From: Apoderus coryli
Taxonomy: Eukaryota; Arthropoda; Insecta; Coleoptera; Attelabidae
Assembly: GCA_911728435.2 (NCBI GenBank)
Contig: OU452214.1
Coordinates: 10,356,105-10,420,104 of the forward strand
Reading direction: 5' to 3'
Length of the DNA: 64,000 bases
Every line of letters starts with the position of its first letter. Positions within the stretch are counted from its first letter, which is position 1. Under the pieces are notes generated by a model. That model saw only the letters and a list, made by a program, of their open reading frames with translations, made no database searches and was not told where the DNA came from. This document shows, piece after piece, positions 22,608-36,175 of this stretch. The translations under genes were made by a program, and so were the position numbers.

Positions 22608-23640
22608 CTATAGCGAGTAGTGGACCAACTGATCGCCATTGTCCTCCATGAAATTGTCCAGCCTGTTCTTAAAGCTGTCAACCGTTTGCGCCATTATCAC
22701 CTCTTCAGGTAATGAATTCCATGCATATACAACTCTGTTTGTTATAAAATTCTTCCGAGGAAGTCTAGCACATCTCTCCTTGTCAAGTTTCTTACTATTG
22801 CCACGCAGATTAGGATTTCTAGCAGGATGAAATACATCGAGATTCACCGAGTAGTAGCCACCAAGCATCTTGCATGTTTGAATTAGATCGCCTCGTTGTC
22901 GTCGATCATAAAGACATGTCAAATTTAAAAGCCTCAATCGCTCCTCATATGGTATATGGCTAAGTGCATGAGGTAGCTTAGTGAATCTCCTCTGAACCCT
23001 TTCCAATGCCTCTATGTCCTTAATGAAGTAGGGGGACCAAACGCTGTTAGCATATTCCAATAGTGGTCTGACATACGATTTTTACAATTGCAATATTAGA
23101 GAGTTTGATCTCGATCTGAAAGCTCTCTGTATCAGATACCACAGTCTATTAGCTTTCTTCACTGTGGCGGAAATATGGGCCTCCCACTTCCAAGATCCTT
23201 CTGCTGATTTACAGATTTAACAACATTTCCATTGATGACTCCATAGTCCTGGGATTATTAGCTCCGATGTGTAGTATCTGACACTTCTCCAAATTTAAGT
23301 TCATCAACCAAACCGCCGACCAGTACACTACCCCATCAATATCGATCTGGAATTCATTATCGTCTCGCAGTGGGTTACAAAACAATTTGGTGTCATCAGC
23401 AAAGAAGCTCATGTTTGACGTGATGGTTCTTGTTAAGTCTGATATATATGCCAGAAAAAGCAATGGCCCCAGTACAGACCCCTGCGGGACACCACTCAAG
23501 AGCGGCAATTTAGCGGATAATGCACCATTCGCTCTAACTTGGAAAATTCTTTTTGTAAGAAACATCTCAATCCACCTCAGGAGTGCCCCAAATGGTCCAA
23601 TATCACTACTTCAGACTTTGCCATCTTCAAAAAAGCGTCT
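22608..23640 (-). mobile_element. Jockey/CR1-like LINE fragment, 3' half
   Basis: The frame at 23209-23565 (minus) has LLSGVPQGSVLGPLLFLAYI and an intact MSFFADDTKLF catalytic box. The frame at 22608-23060 carries the C-terminal WSPYFIKDIEALERVQRRFT and ARLPRKNFITNRVVYAWNSL segments. They are separated by a broken stretch (about 23060-23209), and the endonuclease domain is missing. Confidence 0.8.
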
Positions 23641-24378
23641 CTTTCAAATGGCGAAGGCGAAGTCGTGTCTTAAGGAATTGGTTATGCCAGTTCATTTCGA
23701 GCTGATGCTAGATCTGTCTCAGTTTGTTAAATGTTTGTCTGTCCGGAACAAAATAAGAACCATATGATGATCCGGTTTTTGCTCGCATACCGCTGCCGTT
23801 CATAGCCCGTTTATAGCTAGAATAGTCTGAAGTTCAAGGTGAAAAAAAAAATAGATAGTCCAATGTTTCTAACTGAAAGATCATCTTCACATTATAACAT
23901 TGCGCGTATTAAAGCTTCATCCTTCTAAATAACCTGGAGTATGAATAATTTTAAAATAATCAATGTCAAAAGGCTACCCTTAAAGAGGTGAAGCTCCTGT
24001 GAACACAACCAATCCCTAGAATCTGTTCGCTTCTTGGGCACCTTCTAAAGTACTTATCTTGAAATAAGAGCAATTTTTGTAATATTTTGAACAAATAGAT
24101 TATATTGAGTTCCAAAACAGTCGTATGCTTAGTTTTACCAAAACCTCTAATCTGTCATCGACTATCAATAGCCCTTTTATTCATTCGCCTAAAGTTTCAT
24201 TAGCACTGATTCCCAAGCGATTAGAGAAAGGTCGCCCAAACATTTTTATCGAAATACATTTTAAATTTCATAGAAGAATTAGCAACAATAAAATTAATTT
24301 GATTAGTTTTAGTATTAGTCTTGTTACAATATTTTTTAGTAGATAGAGTTGCTTGTTCGAAACCGCATGTATTTCCAG
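23641..24378. other. Intronic stretch before the giant exon
   Basis: No supported gene. It ends in the acceptor tract CATGTATTTCCAG used by the giant exon. Confidence 0.45.
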
Positions 24379-27300
24379 GATTATCAACTACAACACGACC
24401 ACAAATTTTAGCTACTAGTAACGAAGATTTATCGCTAATTCGAACTAATATATCCCACGAACCCAAAAACTTAGTTGCTAGCCAGATAAACGCTTTTATT
24501 CAGTCAGAATCGCAACCCGAACCTTATAACAAACCACTAAATCTCTCACCACCGGAAAAACAGTTGGAAGAACCCAAGAAACCGAAGAAGGGCTTCTTCG
24601 GTAGTCTCAAAACTCTCGTATCAAAATCGTCAACAGATCAATCTGATTCTGAATCAGAAAAATCTCCGAATAAAACTAAAATCAAGAAAGATAAACGCAA
24701 GAAAAGGAAAGAAGTTGTTTTAGAAACTCCTACACCTCCACCGAGAAAGCCTAAACTCCCAACTCCTCGAACTCAGCACAAGGAATACGCTGATATTCCG
24801 TTTGTTGAGGATGACGAACCACGCTCCGACGCTAAGCCACCACTACCCCCACGAGCAATTACCGATAAAGCGAAAGAACTTATCGATAACGTAGTTATCG
24901 ATAGCGAAAATGCTGTAAAAGGTTTATCGAAACCTAAGAAAACTACCATTGTAGTTGTGGAAGAGAAAGTGACTAAAATCTTCGCTCCTGCTTCAGTTGA
25001 AGAAGACGAATTCTCAGTTGTTATCGATCCAACACGTAAAGAAGTACCGAGTAAATCTAAAGAAACTTTCACATTGAACATTGATGGCACTATTGAAGAA
25101 ATTGAGCAAAAGATACTTGAAAAGTCGCCAATTCTACCTGAAGAAAGGATTCTTAAACCTATAGCGAAACTTAAAGAAGCACCTGAACGCCCGCCACGTT
25201 ACAAGCAGCATATTTACGAAGATATTGATGCTCCAATTATATCTGGATCACCAGATAGTCTATTAATAATCCATGATATATCACCAGTAGTTAAACAAAC
25301 CACTTTCGATCTAATACAAAACGAAGCAGTATGTTCTGAAGAACAACCTGCAGATGATAAAGAAAAATCTTCTAAACGCCATAAGCAGAAGTTATTTGGA
25401 TTGTTTAGTAAACCATCGAGAGATATTGAAGATTCCGAAGACGAAGTTATAGAAAAACAGGGAAAAGACAGTGAGGAACTTCAACAGAAGAAAGGTGTTG
25501 TCAAATTAAGCTTATTTGGGAAGAAAACAAAGAAAGGTAAAGATGTAGCACCGGTAAAGATATCAGAAAGAGTCATTATGGATATGATAAACACCAGTGA
25601 GTTTTTAAAGGAAGAAGTCAATAAATATGAAGATTCTAAAGTTGAGTTGGAACTCTTCAAAAAGATGAGACCATTAAAATCTCCCGAAACCGATTTGGAG
25701 GCAAAAACAAAAGACGAGTGTCATATAGAAACCTCAGCATTTCTAAATGATGAAATATCAAACTATCACGACGTTAGACCAATCATAACTGACAGCTCCG
25801 CTGTCGTTGAGGTAAAAACTGTTCCGCACTATAGCCAAATAGTAAAGAAAACAACTGATGATGAAGTTCCTGAGATTCAAAGAAGGGATTGTGACAAGGG
25901 AACACCAACTATTGTTTCGCACGAGGATATTCAAATGTCACCAGGGAAAGAGACAGAGAACCTAGAATCTTCTAGAAAGGTTTTAGGAATATTTAGAAAG
26001 AACAAAACTGACAGAAAATCTGTAGAACGCGATGAAGACCACACTGTAAAAGAGGAGCCGATAGAAGGACCAATGAGTAGTGATAAGGAATCGAAAACAA
26101 AGAAGGAATCGAAAGGATTATTCGGTATCTTGAAAAAGAAACCAGTTGAAACACCCCAAAGCAAACCGGTTTTATCTGAAGAAATAATCAAAAATATTGA
26201 TGATACAGATAGTTTCCTTAAAAATGAAGTTGTATGGCATCATGATGTATATCCAAGAAATGATTCTCCAAAAAGAGGTGCCAGTAAAGAAAAAGAATCT
26301 GAAAAGAAAAAGGGTTTTATTGTATTCAAGAAGAAATCCACCGAATCTGATCCTGGAAGGTCTAGTCCAATAAAAGAACCTTTAGTAAAGTCGAAGGAAG
26401 AACCAACCAAATTGAAAGCGAAGTCTGGTATAAAATCAGAAAAAGCTCAATCTCCTGGAAGAGATATCAAATCTGAAGATGATGAGCATCAATATATGAT
26501 ATCCATGCAAAAAACTAATGACTTTTTAGGTCAAGAAGTTGATATTTACCACGACGTTCGTCCAATAATCACTAATGGAGTTGAAGTTACACCAAAAGTT
26601 ACAGAAAAACAAGTTATTAAAGAAAATGTATCTGAAAAACAGTTTGTAATACCTGAACACAGATATGAAGACACTTCGAGAGCCATAAACCTTGAACAAG
26701 AATACTTGCAAACTCTTCAAAATACTAATAACTTTTTAGGTCAAGAAATTGATATTTATCACGATGTTCGTCCGTTTATAGCTAAAGAAGTTGAAGTGAC
26801 ACCAAATGTTGTTAAAGAAAAAGAGTCCAAAAAGCTCTTTGGAATATTGAAACGTAAATCTGAAGATTCACAAGAACCTGAAGATCCCTGTGACATGAAA
26901 CAACAAAATGAAGAATTTTTAAGGACCGTGCAAAATACCAATGACTTTTTAGGCCAAGAAGTTTATCTATACCACGATGTTCGTCCGATAATTACTAAAG
27001 ATGCTGATGTTAAACCAAAAGTTGGAAAAGAACCAATTCTTAAAGATAAAGAGTCCAAAAAGCTGTTTGGAATATTGAAAGTTAAATTCGCAGACTCAAA
27101 AGAACATGAGGATACTTTGAAAGATACTCAAGATAAACAAGAAAAAGAAAAGCATTTGCAAACTCTGCAAAATGCGAATGACTTTGTAGGTCAAGAGGTT
27201 CATACTTATCATGATGTTCGTCCGATAATTACTAAAGAAATTGAAGTGGCACCAAAAGTTTCAGAAGAATATGTTGTAAAAGAAAAAGAATCTAAGAAGC

Positions 27301-30300
27301 TGTTTGGTATAATTAAACCTAAATCAGAAGACTCACAGAAACATGCAGATGCCTCGAAAGCTATCAACGTGCAGCAAGAAAAAGAAGAATATTTAAAATC
27401 TCTGCAAAAGACTAATGACTTTTTAGGTCAGGAAGTTGATATTTATCATGATGTTCGTCCGATTATTACTAAAAAAGTTGAAGTGCAACCAAAAGTTACA
27501 GAAGAACCTGTTAAGGGAAAGGAATCTAAAAAGCTGTTAGGCATATTTAAACCTAAATCCGAGGAATCATTAAAGCATGAAGATACATCGAACACTATCA
27601 AAGAGCAACAAGAGAAAGAAGAATATTTAAAATCTCTGCAAGATACTAATGACTTTTTAGGTCAAGAAGTTGATATTTATCATGATGTTCGTCCGATTAT
27701 TACTAAAAAAGTTGAAGTGGAACCAAAAGTTACAGAAGAACCTGTTAAGGAAAAGGAATCTAAAAAGCTGTTTGGTATATTGAAACCTAAATCCGAAAAA
27801 TCACTAAAGCATGAAGATGCTTCGAAAGCAATCAAACTGAAACAAGAAAAAGAAGAATATTTGAAATCTCTGCAAGATACTAATGACTTTTTAGGTCAAG
27901 AAGTTGATATTTACCACGATGTTCGTCCGATTATTACTAAAAAAGTTGAAGTGGCACCAAAAGTTACTGAAGAACCTGTTAAAGAAAACGAGTCTAAAAA
28001 ACTGTTTGGTATATTTAAACCTAAATCCGAAGAATCACTAAAGCACGAAGATACATCGAAAGCTATCAAAGAGCAACAAGAGAAAGAAGAATATCTAAAA
28101 TCTCTGCAAGATACTAACGACTTTTTAGGTCAAGAAGTTGATATTTACCACGATGTTCGTCCAATAATTACTAAGGAAGTTAAAGTGGCACCCAAAGTTA
28201 AAGAAGAACCTGTTAAAGAAAAAGAGTCTAAAAAGCTGTTTGGTATATTTAAACCTAAATCCGAAGACTCACTAAAGTCTGACGATACCTCGAAAGCTAT
28301 CAAAGTGCCACGAGAAAAAGAAGAATATTTGAAAACCCTGCAAGATACTAACAACTTTTTAGGTCAAGAAGTTTATATTTACCACGATGTTCGTCCAATA
28401 ATTACTAAGGAAGTTAAAGTGGCACCAAAAGTTACAGAAGAACCTGTTAAAGAAAAGGAGTCAAAAAAGCTGTTTGGTATATTTAAACCTAAATCCAAAA
28501 AATCACAAAAGCATGATGATACGTCGGAAGCTATCAAAGAGCAACAAGAGAAAGAAGAATATTTAAAATCTCTGCAAGATACCAATGCCTTTTTAGGTCA
28601 AGAAGTTGATATTTATCATGATGTTCGTCCGATTATTACTAAAAAAGTTGAAGTGGCACCAAAAGTTACAGAAGCATCTGTCAAAGAAAAAGAGTCTAAA
28701 AAGCTGTTTGGTATATTGAATCCTAAATCCGAAGAATCACTAAAGCATGAAGATACCTCGAAAGCTATCAAAGTGCAGCAAGACAAAGAAGAATATTTAA
28801 AATCTCTGCAAGATACTAACGACTTTTTAGGTCAAGAAGTTGATATTTACCACGATGTTCGTCCGATAATTACTAAAAAAGTTGAAGTTGTACCCAAAGT
28901 TATAGAAGCACCTGTCAAAGAAAAAAAGTCTAAAAAGCTGTTTGGTATATTTAAACCTAAATCCGAAGAATCATTAAAGCATGAAGATACATCTAAATCT
29001 ATCAAAGAGCAACAAGAGCAAGAAGAATATTTAAAATCTCTGCAAGATACTAATGACTTTTTAGGTCAAGAAGTTGATATATATCATGATGTTCGTCCGA
29101 TAATTACTAAAAAAGTTGAAGTGGCACCCAAAGTTACAGAAGAACCTGTTAAAGAAAAAGAGTCTAAAATGCTGTTTGGTATATTTAAACCTAAATCTAA
29201 ACACTCACACAAAACTGAAGATGCCTCGAAAGCTGTCAAATTGCAACAAGAAAAAGAAGAATATTTAAAATCTCTGCAAGATACTGACGACTTTTTAGGT
29301 CAAGAAGTTGATATTTACCATGATGTTCGTCCGATAATTACTAAAAAAGTTGAGGCTGAATCCAAATTAACAGAAGAACCTGTTAAGGAAAAGGAATCTA
29401 AAAAGCTGTTTGGTATATTGAAACCCAAATCCGAAGAAGCACTAAAGCAGGAAGATACCTCGAAGGCTATGAAAGTGCAACAAGAAAAAGAAGAATATTT
29501 GAAATATCTGCAAGATACTAATGCCTTTTTAGATCAGGAAGTTTATATTTACCACGATGTTCGTCCGATAATTACTAAAGAAGTTGAAGTGGTACCCAAA
29601 GTGACAGAAGAACCTGTTAAGGAAAAAGAATCTAAAAAGCTTTTCGGATTATTTAAACTTCAATCAGAAGAGTCAAAAGAACATGAGGATACTTTGAAAG
29701 CTAAACAAGAAAAAGAAAAACATCTACAAACTTTGGAAAATGTTAATGACTTTCTAAGTCAAGAGGTTGATATTTATCATGACGTTCGTCCGATAATTTC
29801 TAAAGAAATTGAAGTGGCACCAAACGTTACCGAAGAACAGGTTGTTCAAGAAAAAGAGTCTAAAAAGCTGATTGGTATTTTGAAACATAAACCAGAAGAC
29901 TCGAAAAGACATGAAGGTACTTCGAAAGCTATCCATGTTCAACAAGAAAAAGAAGAAGAAGTTCATGATAAAGATATACTAAAACAATCTATAGAAATTA
30001 ACGGCATTACATCTGAATCAGATCCTGAAGAAAATGCTATGCAATCTATGATAAATACTCAAGATTTCCTTCATAAAGAAGTTGAAGTTTATCACGATGT
30101 ACGACAGATTGTTCCCCAAATATCCGCATCACGAAAATCACCTGAAAAGCCTGCGAAATCAAAGGAGTCTAAAAAATTGTTCGGTTTATTCAAAATAAAA
30201 TCTGAAGATAAAACTGACTCAACTAAACCTTCAGAAGCAAAACTACAGAAGAAACAGTCATCAAACAATGAATTAAGTCCTGAAGTAATTGAAGATATAA

Positions 30301-33300
30301 CAAATACAGGACAGTTTCTTCAGACAGAAGTTAAAATATATCATGATATAACACCTGCAGTTGAACCTGCTCAACTTAAACAATCAAAGAAAGAAGATAA
30401 AGCAAAACAGGCAACTGTTGAAGCAGACAAAAGTAAGAAAGTATCGGGCGGTATATTTGGTATCTTCAAAAGGAAATCTGAAAGCAAGTCACCGCCACGG
30501 ATACCAGTGAAGTCTCCAGATGAATTTGCAGCTGATGAGGGTGATATTTACTATGATGCTCAGCCAATAATTACTGATCAAGAAACAATTGTTGAAGAAA
30601 AAACTCTAATAAGAAAAACTCTTCCCCTTTCAGAGGAAGTTGTTAAGAATATGATATCGACTAGTGATTTTATTCGAGAAGAAGTTGCATCCTATCACGA
30701 TGTTAGGCCAGTAGTAACTCCTAAACAACCCGAGGATAACGTTGCAGCGAAACCAACGGGGAAACTATTTGGATTGTTCAGTAAAAAGAAACAGCCTTCG
30801 GTTGAAAAAGAATTGAAGAAAGATAAAAGAGCATCACTTGAGAAAGAAGCTTTGAAAAAGAGCAAGAAGCCTAAGTTGATTGTAGTGTCAAAGGAAACGC
30901 AACAAAATATGTCAGACTGTAACAGTTTTCTTCAAACTGAACTGGATCATTACCATGACTCTCCAAGAAGTGAAATCAAGGATGAAAAAGATAAGACTAC
31001 GGGATTCTTTGGGTTGTTTTCACAGAAAACTAAACCAGACAAAGAAAAAGCAGAGCCACAACTTAATGGAAACAACGATGTTGCCATGTTTTTAGAAAAT
31101 CTTAAACATACTGGAAGTTTTATATCAAAAGAAATAGAACTTTATCATGATGTACGACCAGTTATTGAAGATCCTCTACTATCACCTTCAAAGGAAGGTA
31201 AGATAGTGAAGGAAAAAGTTGTTCATGAAGTGGTTAAGACTGAAACAAAATTACCTGAAGAAGCGCGGATTCGAGTTGAGACTCAGGAGTCACACCATGA
31301 TGATCTGAAAGATATGCGACGTGTCGTGACCACTAGTAAAGAATTTACGCCACATGGAGAGAAAACTGTTACTGTTACTAAGGAAATATTTACAATCAAT
31401 CCAAATGTTACTGAATTAGATGATGAAATTAAACGGAAGATTGACATGGCACGCAAGGCTGCTAACGCTCCTGATAGAGACAAGTCGCAACCATATCATA
31501 CAGAGCATTTCACCGTAGAAACCAAAATAATCGATCGTATTATTCCTATATCAGCGAACAAGGAGGTTATCACAGAAACTGTAACCACTATTACAGAGTC
31601 TGATGATGGAGTTACGACCAAAGTTACTGAGGTAATAAAGCCTGAACATGTAACATCTCAACGTGAGACAAAATCCAGTGAAGAACCTCTTATCGATACA
31701 AACAGCTTTTTATCGACAGAACTTCAACATTATGAAGATTCCGATTCAAAACTGCCTAGTAAGACTCGGAATGGAGTCAAAACTAAATTGAATTTGAAAC
31801 CAGAGATTGATTTGAGCATTCACACAACTAAAGACGAGAAATCAGCTTTTAAGGAATCTGAAGAGCAAGACCACAAAAAAACAGGTCTATTTGGCATGTT
31901 TTCCAAAGAACCAAAAGAGGCTAAGAAGAAACATGACAAAAAGAAAGTTACGACAAAATCGTTAGCTTCGAAAGAGTCTAGTTCTTCTAATGAAGATAAA
32001 ACCCAACCTGATTTAGAGTTTGTACAAACTTTACATAATACCAACAGCTTTTTATCAACAGAAGTTCAAAATTATGAGGATGCTAGATCACCTCTAAATA
32101 ACAAGCCTCAGAAAACAAAAACTATAAAAGTCACCACAGAAATATATGTTTTAGATCCAAAAACTAAGAAAGAATTGTCAGAGTTAGATGAAGAAATCAA
32201 TAGAAAAATTCATGACATTCACGAAGACGTTGTTGCTCTTGATCCAAAGACAAAGAAAGAATCCCACCTGGACGATAAAGAAGCATCTGAAAAACCTGTA
32301 AAGCCACCACGCGAGAAAATCTTCGGTAAAACCAAACCACAAACAGTCAAAGAAAAGGCAACGGAAGGTGAAGAACTTTCCAAAACTGAACGTAAGAAAA
32401 TCGGTAGCCCATTTAAAATGTTTGATCGCAAACACAAGACTCCTTCTGAAGAAGAAAAGTCCCCTAAAAAAGTGCGTGATAAAAAGAAATCTGGCGGAAT
32501 ACTGCACATATTCTCGAAAGATTCTGACGATGACGAACCAAAGCAAACCGGACCACAGTATTATGAACCTGAAGTCATTAAAAAACTGCAAGAAACTTCT
32601 AGTTTTCTTGATACAGAAATCGTTAATTACGAGGATGCTAAACCAAACATTATAACTGACCTTGATGAGGATAGCGATGTTCCTAAATCAGGACTATTCA
32701 GTTTGTTTAGTAAAAAGGACAAGGAAAGTCCTAAAGTGTCAAAGAAACTGTTTAAGAAACACAAACGCGATAAATCAGTCGAAAGTGCTGATAAAATAGG
32801 AATTATCGAAAAGATTAGCAGAAAGTTTACTGATACTGATGATGAGGTAGTGGAAGTTGCCGAAATCGGTGATGTAACTGAAGGTACGTTTAAAAAACTT
32901 GGAGAGGTTGTTGATGATCAAATCCCAGTAGTTAAAAAAGTTGAGTTTAATATACCAGAGCAGCAAGACAGCAAAATTGAAGCCACTGAGCCTGGATTTT
33001 TCTCCAAAATGATCCATACAAAAACATTAAAAATTTCTACAGACGATTTTGATGATGTTTCAAAAGCCTCATACAAAGTTATTGATGAAACTATACATGA
33101 CGCGGAGAAAGAGATCAATAGGCGATCGGAAGCAAGCGATATTAGTTCTTTTGATTTAAAACATGACTCCAGTTTTGTTGATGAATGCCTACAGTCATTT
33201 GACGAGAAAATGGAGCATGTAAAAGATCCCAGCTTTTTGGAAACACTTCAAATGACAAGCGAAAAGCCTAGTCACAAATTGCCTTCAACAGACTTTTTGG

Positions 33301-35348
33301 AAAATGAAAAAGCTCATGTTTCCTCTCAGTTAGATGACAGTAGAGACAGCTCCATAAAAGGAGCAAAGGAACTAGTAGACGACAAGACAATTGAAGCTAA
33401 ATCAGAAGAAGAAAACCTGAAATCTAAATCTAAACCAGCCGCGAAAACCGGTAAAGGGTTCTTCAGTAAACTAGGTGATAAATTAGCTGGTAAAGCCGAG
33501 AAAGCCACTACCACTATTGGTAAAGAATTATCCGAAGCAGAAAAAGCTGCTTCGAACATATCTAAAGACATTGATGCTTCTATTCAGTCTGAGAAAGAAT
33601 CTCTTACAGAAAAACTAAAAGATATTGAAGCTGCTGCACATAAAACTGCAGATAACACGAATAAACAATTAGAAAACATAAAATCACAATCTAAACAAAA
33701 ACTTAGCATTATAACTAAAGAAATAAGCGAAGATATTGATCGAGAAATGAATGAACAATCTGAAAAATCTAAGGAAGCAGTTTCAGATATCACTCGTTCT
33801 CTGGAGACTTCCAAACAAGCTCTTGATTCAGTCCAGGCTGAAGCTAGAGAAGACCTAGGACATCTTGTCGATCTCAAAGCAAATATTGATAGTAACTTGA
33901 AGTCTTCTACGAAGAAAACTGATGAAACAACAGTAACTTATATTGAAGAAGCATTAGAAAATGTTAAAGGTAAATCGAAACAAGCTTCAAAAGCTAGTAA
34001 AGGCTTTTTTGGTAAAATTGGGGATAAACTGAGCAGTAAAAGTGGAAAGGTAGCTACGGATTTGGAGCAAGGAATTTCGGAAATACCAGATAAATCGAAA
34101 GAATCAATATCTTCTTCTGAAACCATGCTTCACCAATTATCATCTCAAGTTTCGCATGCAACAGATGATGTCAAAAAATCAGTTCAAGATGTAAAATCAA
34201 CTGCAAAGAAAATTTCTGAATCAGTTAAAGATTTAGAGAAGAAGAGTGAAGAACTGCTTCAAGCAGCTTCACATCAATCTTCATCGCAACTCGAGGACAA
34301 AATAACAGAGAGTTTTAAGCAGGTGGATGATGAAGCTGCAGAACTTTTATCTAAAACGAAACCAAGTGTGAAATATACAACTACAAGCTTTTTAGACAAT
34401 GAATTATTTGCTGAACAGCAACAGCAAATGCCACGGGCTGTTTCTGATTACGATACCAAATCAAGAGATACTGTTAAAGGACCAACTATATCTGAAGCTA
34501 ATATAGACCTATCAAACCTACCGAAGGAAACAATAGATACGTCAAAGCAAAGGAGTTCTGCATATGTAACTTCCCCTAAACTAGCTAGACGGGCAGCTTC
34601 ACAGCGGCTTCAAGACCGACCATATGCAATCGAAGTCAGAAATGTGGAAACTTCACTGGATGAGCTTACTGATAGCGACTGTGATTCGTACATCGTTACT
34701 GAGCCTGATGAAGAAGGTACACATAAGAAACCTTTATTTAAAATTGAATCTGAAGAAGATGAGAATTTACGTCCAGGAGTTACCGAGCGTAGTGACAGTG
34801 TGCGTTCAAATGTCCTTGAAGTTTTAACCGAGAATGAAGTTGACGATTTAATAGAGAGTTTGACTAAAAATCTGGATGATGCTACTAAAACTAGTAAAAC
34901 AGTTATTAAAAATGTTGAAGCAAGATTAGAAGAACATAAAAAGGAGTCACAAGCTGATGTAGACATGATTGAGAAGAAACTGCAAGATTTAGATAGAGCG
35001 TTAGATTCTTTAGAACAGGCTGATGTTAAATTGAGTAACGAAGCTGCTAAAGAACGGAAATTGAAACGGGTTGAGCGAAAGTTTGATAAAATGGCTTCTG
35101 AGGTAATAGAAGCAGCGAAACCTGAGAATGAATTTCAAAAACTTGTATCGCAACTAAGTACCGAAGAGGTATCAGATTTTCAAAAGGAGTATAGTCACTT
35201 GTGGGATGAGAATACATTTTCAAAGAGTGATGGTTTGGATTCGAAAACGCCAGACAGTCAGGCCGATGTACTAGATCTTCCAAAAGGTAGAAAGAAAATT
35301 ATAAGTGATAGTAGTACTGATCAACTTCATTCTGACACTATTATTTAA
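24379..35348 (+). CDS. Giant exon, ~3,655 aa, repetitive tail of an ankyrin-like cytoskeletal protein
   Basis: The exon starts after TATTTCCAG in phase 1 (G|GA) and is open to a TAA at 35346-35348. A phase-1 donor (AAAAG|GTAGAA) at 35286/35287 could splice out the last 20 codons, so it may be internal or terminal; no poly(A) signal follows closely. About 26 copies of the motif FLxxE(V/L/I)xxY(H/E)D(V/A)RP alternate with a basic-hydrophobic motif of type K(K/G)LFG(I/L)(F/L)xxK. The central block (about 26480-29900) is a near-exact 234-bp (78-aa) tandem repeat. Toward the end are two GFF(S/G)K(L/I)GDKL segments and a long predicted coiled coil (about 34830-35130). The rest is Lys/Glu/Ser-rich and disordered. 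The best fit is the giant tail of neuronal ankyrin; futsch/MAP1B-like or nesprin-like proteins are alternatives. Confidence 0.8.
26480..29900 (+). repeat. Coding tandem repeat, 234-bp / 78-aa unit, about 15 copies
   Basis: Successive ATGTTCGTCC words at 27451, 27685, 27919, 28153 and 28387 are each exactly 234 bp apart. Unit text runs from TNDFLGQEVDIYHDVRPIIT through KVTEEPVKEKESKKLFGIFK to EEYLKSLQD. Units near the middle are almost identical and those at both edges diverge, which is the pattern left by unequal crossing-over within an exon. Confidence 0.95.
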
Positions 35349-35456
35349 GTATAGAAAGAGTGTCAGGAAACTAACCGAACAAATACATAAAACATAGAAT
35401 TTGTTGTAAAAATCGTCAGTTTACTGAGCACTCTTTGTTTATGTTATTATATTATA

Positions 35457-35887
35457 CAGGGTGATTCACGTTGAGTGACCTTTTAAAAAATCTGAAAAAC
35501 TAATTAAAATTTACCAAATTAACGAATTTTTCTCGAAGCTTGCTTTTATTTTGAAAACCTTCCCATTTAGGTATAGGAACATGTTATACCAATTGAAAGG
35601 AAATTTCACTGGCTTTCAGAAAATTTGATAATATATAGGGTGTTCTTTATTGATAAACGACTTATGCCTATTTTTAGTAGTAGAGCATGCTACTGTTATT
35701 TGCGAACACCCTGTAATCTGATGGTTCAATATGTCAATATAATTGACTTTCCAAAGATATTCTTGAACTGTCTTCAAAATTTTAACATTCTGTCTATTCA
35801 AACGGCAAAATGACGAATATTTTTGAAAACCTCTCTTAAGCAAAAAGTTGAAAATGAATTACCATCAATTCACGAGCAATCACCCTG
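35457..35887. mobile_element. CAGGGTGATT-ended MITE (about 431 bp)
   Basis: TA|CAGGGTGATT at the left and AATCACCCTG|TA at the right form short terminal inverted repeats with a TA duplication. The arms do not match further inside and there is no transposase. Confidence 0.5.
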
Positions 35888-35984
35888 TATATACTTAATG
35901 TAATTTCCACAATGTGTCCGAAAAGTCAGTACTACTATTAATGCTTCAAAACTCATACACCAGGATCATCAAATCACAATTTTA

Positions 35985-36175
35985 GGTCATTCAATAACTC
36001 CATAGGAAAAGAAAGAAAAACACAAAATTTTGACAAAACTTTTCTCTTTGTCGTCAAAATAGGCCTTAGTTTCAGCAATTGCTTCATCATTGGAGTTAAA
36101 TTTCTTTGCAGCAAGCATTCTCTTGAGATCAGAAAACAGAAAAAATTCACATGGGGTATTCGATGAATATTATTC
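35985..36175 (-). pseudogene. Mariner (DD34D) transposase C-terminal relic
   Basis: Read on the minus strand the frame gives SPCEFFLFSDLKRMLAAKKF followed by NSNDEAIAETKAYFDDKEKS, recognisable as the last segment of mariner transposases (the SPDLAPSDFFLF..LK block). The third catalytic Asp region is altered, and only the C-terminal end remains. Confidence 0.6.

Noticed and set aside
24321..24378. First 19 codons of the giant ORF as coding
   Set aside because: They precede the TTTCCAG acceptor, and this stretch is T/A-rich intron-like sequence.
26480..29900. CRISPR-like regular repeats
   Set aside because: Units are 234 bp, contiguous, in frame and coding; there are no spacers, and the sequence is eukaryotic.
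26526..34966. Many minus-strand ORFs opposite the giant exon
   Set aside because: Shadow frames of a strongly biased coding exon on the plus strand; they have no domain and repeat with the 234-bp unit.
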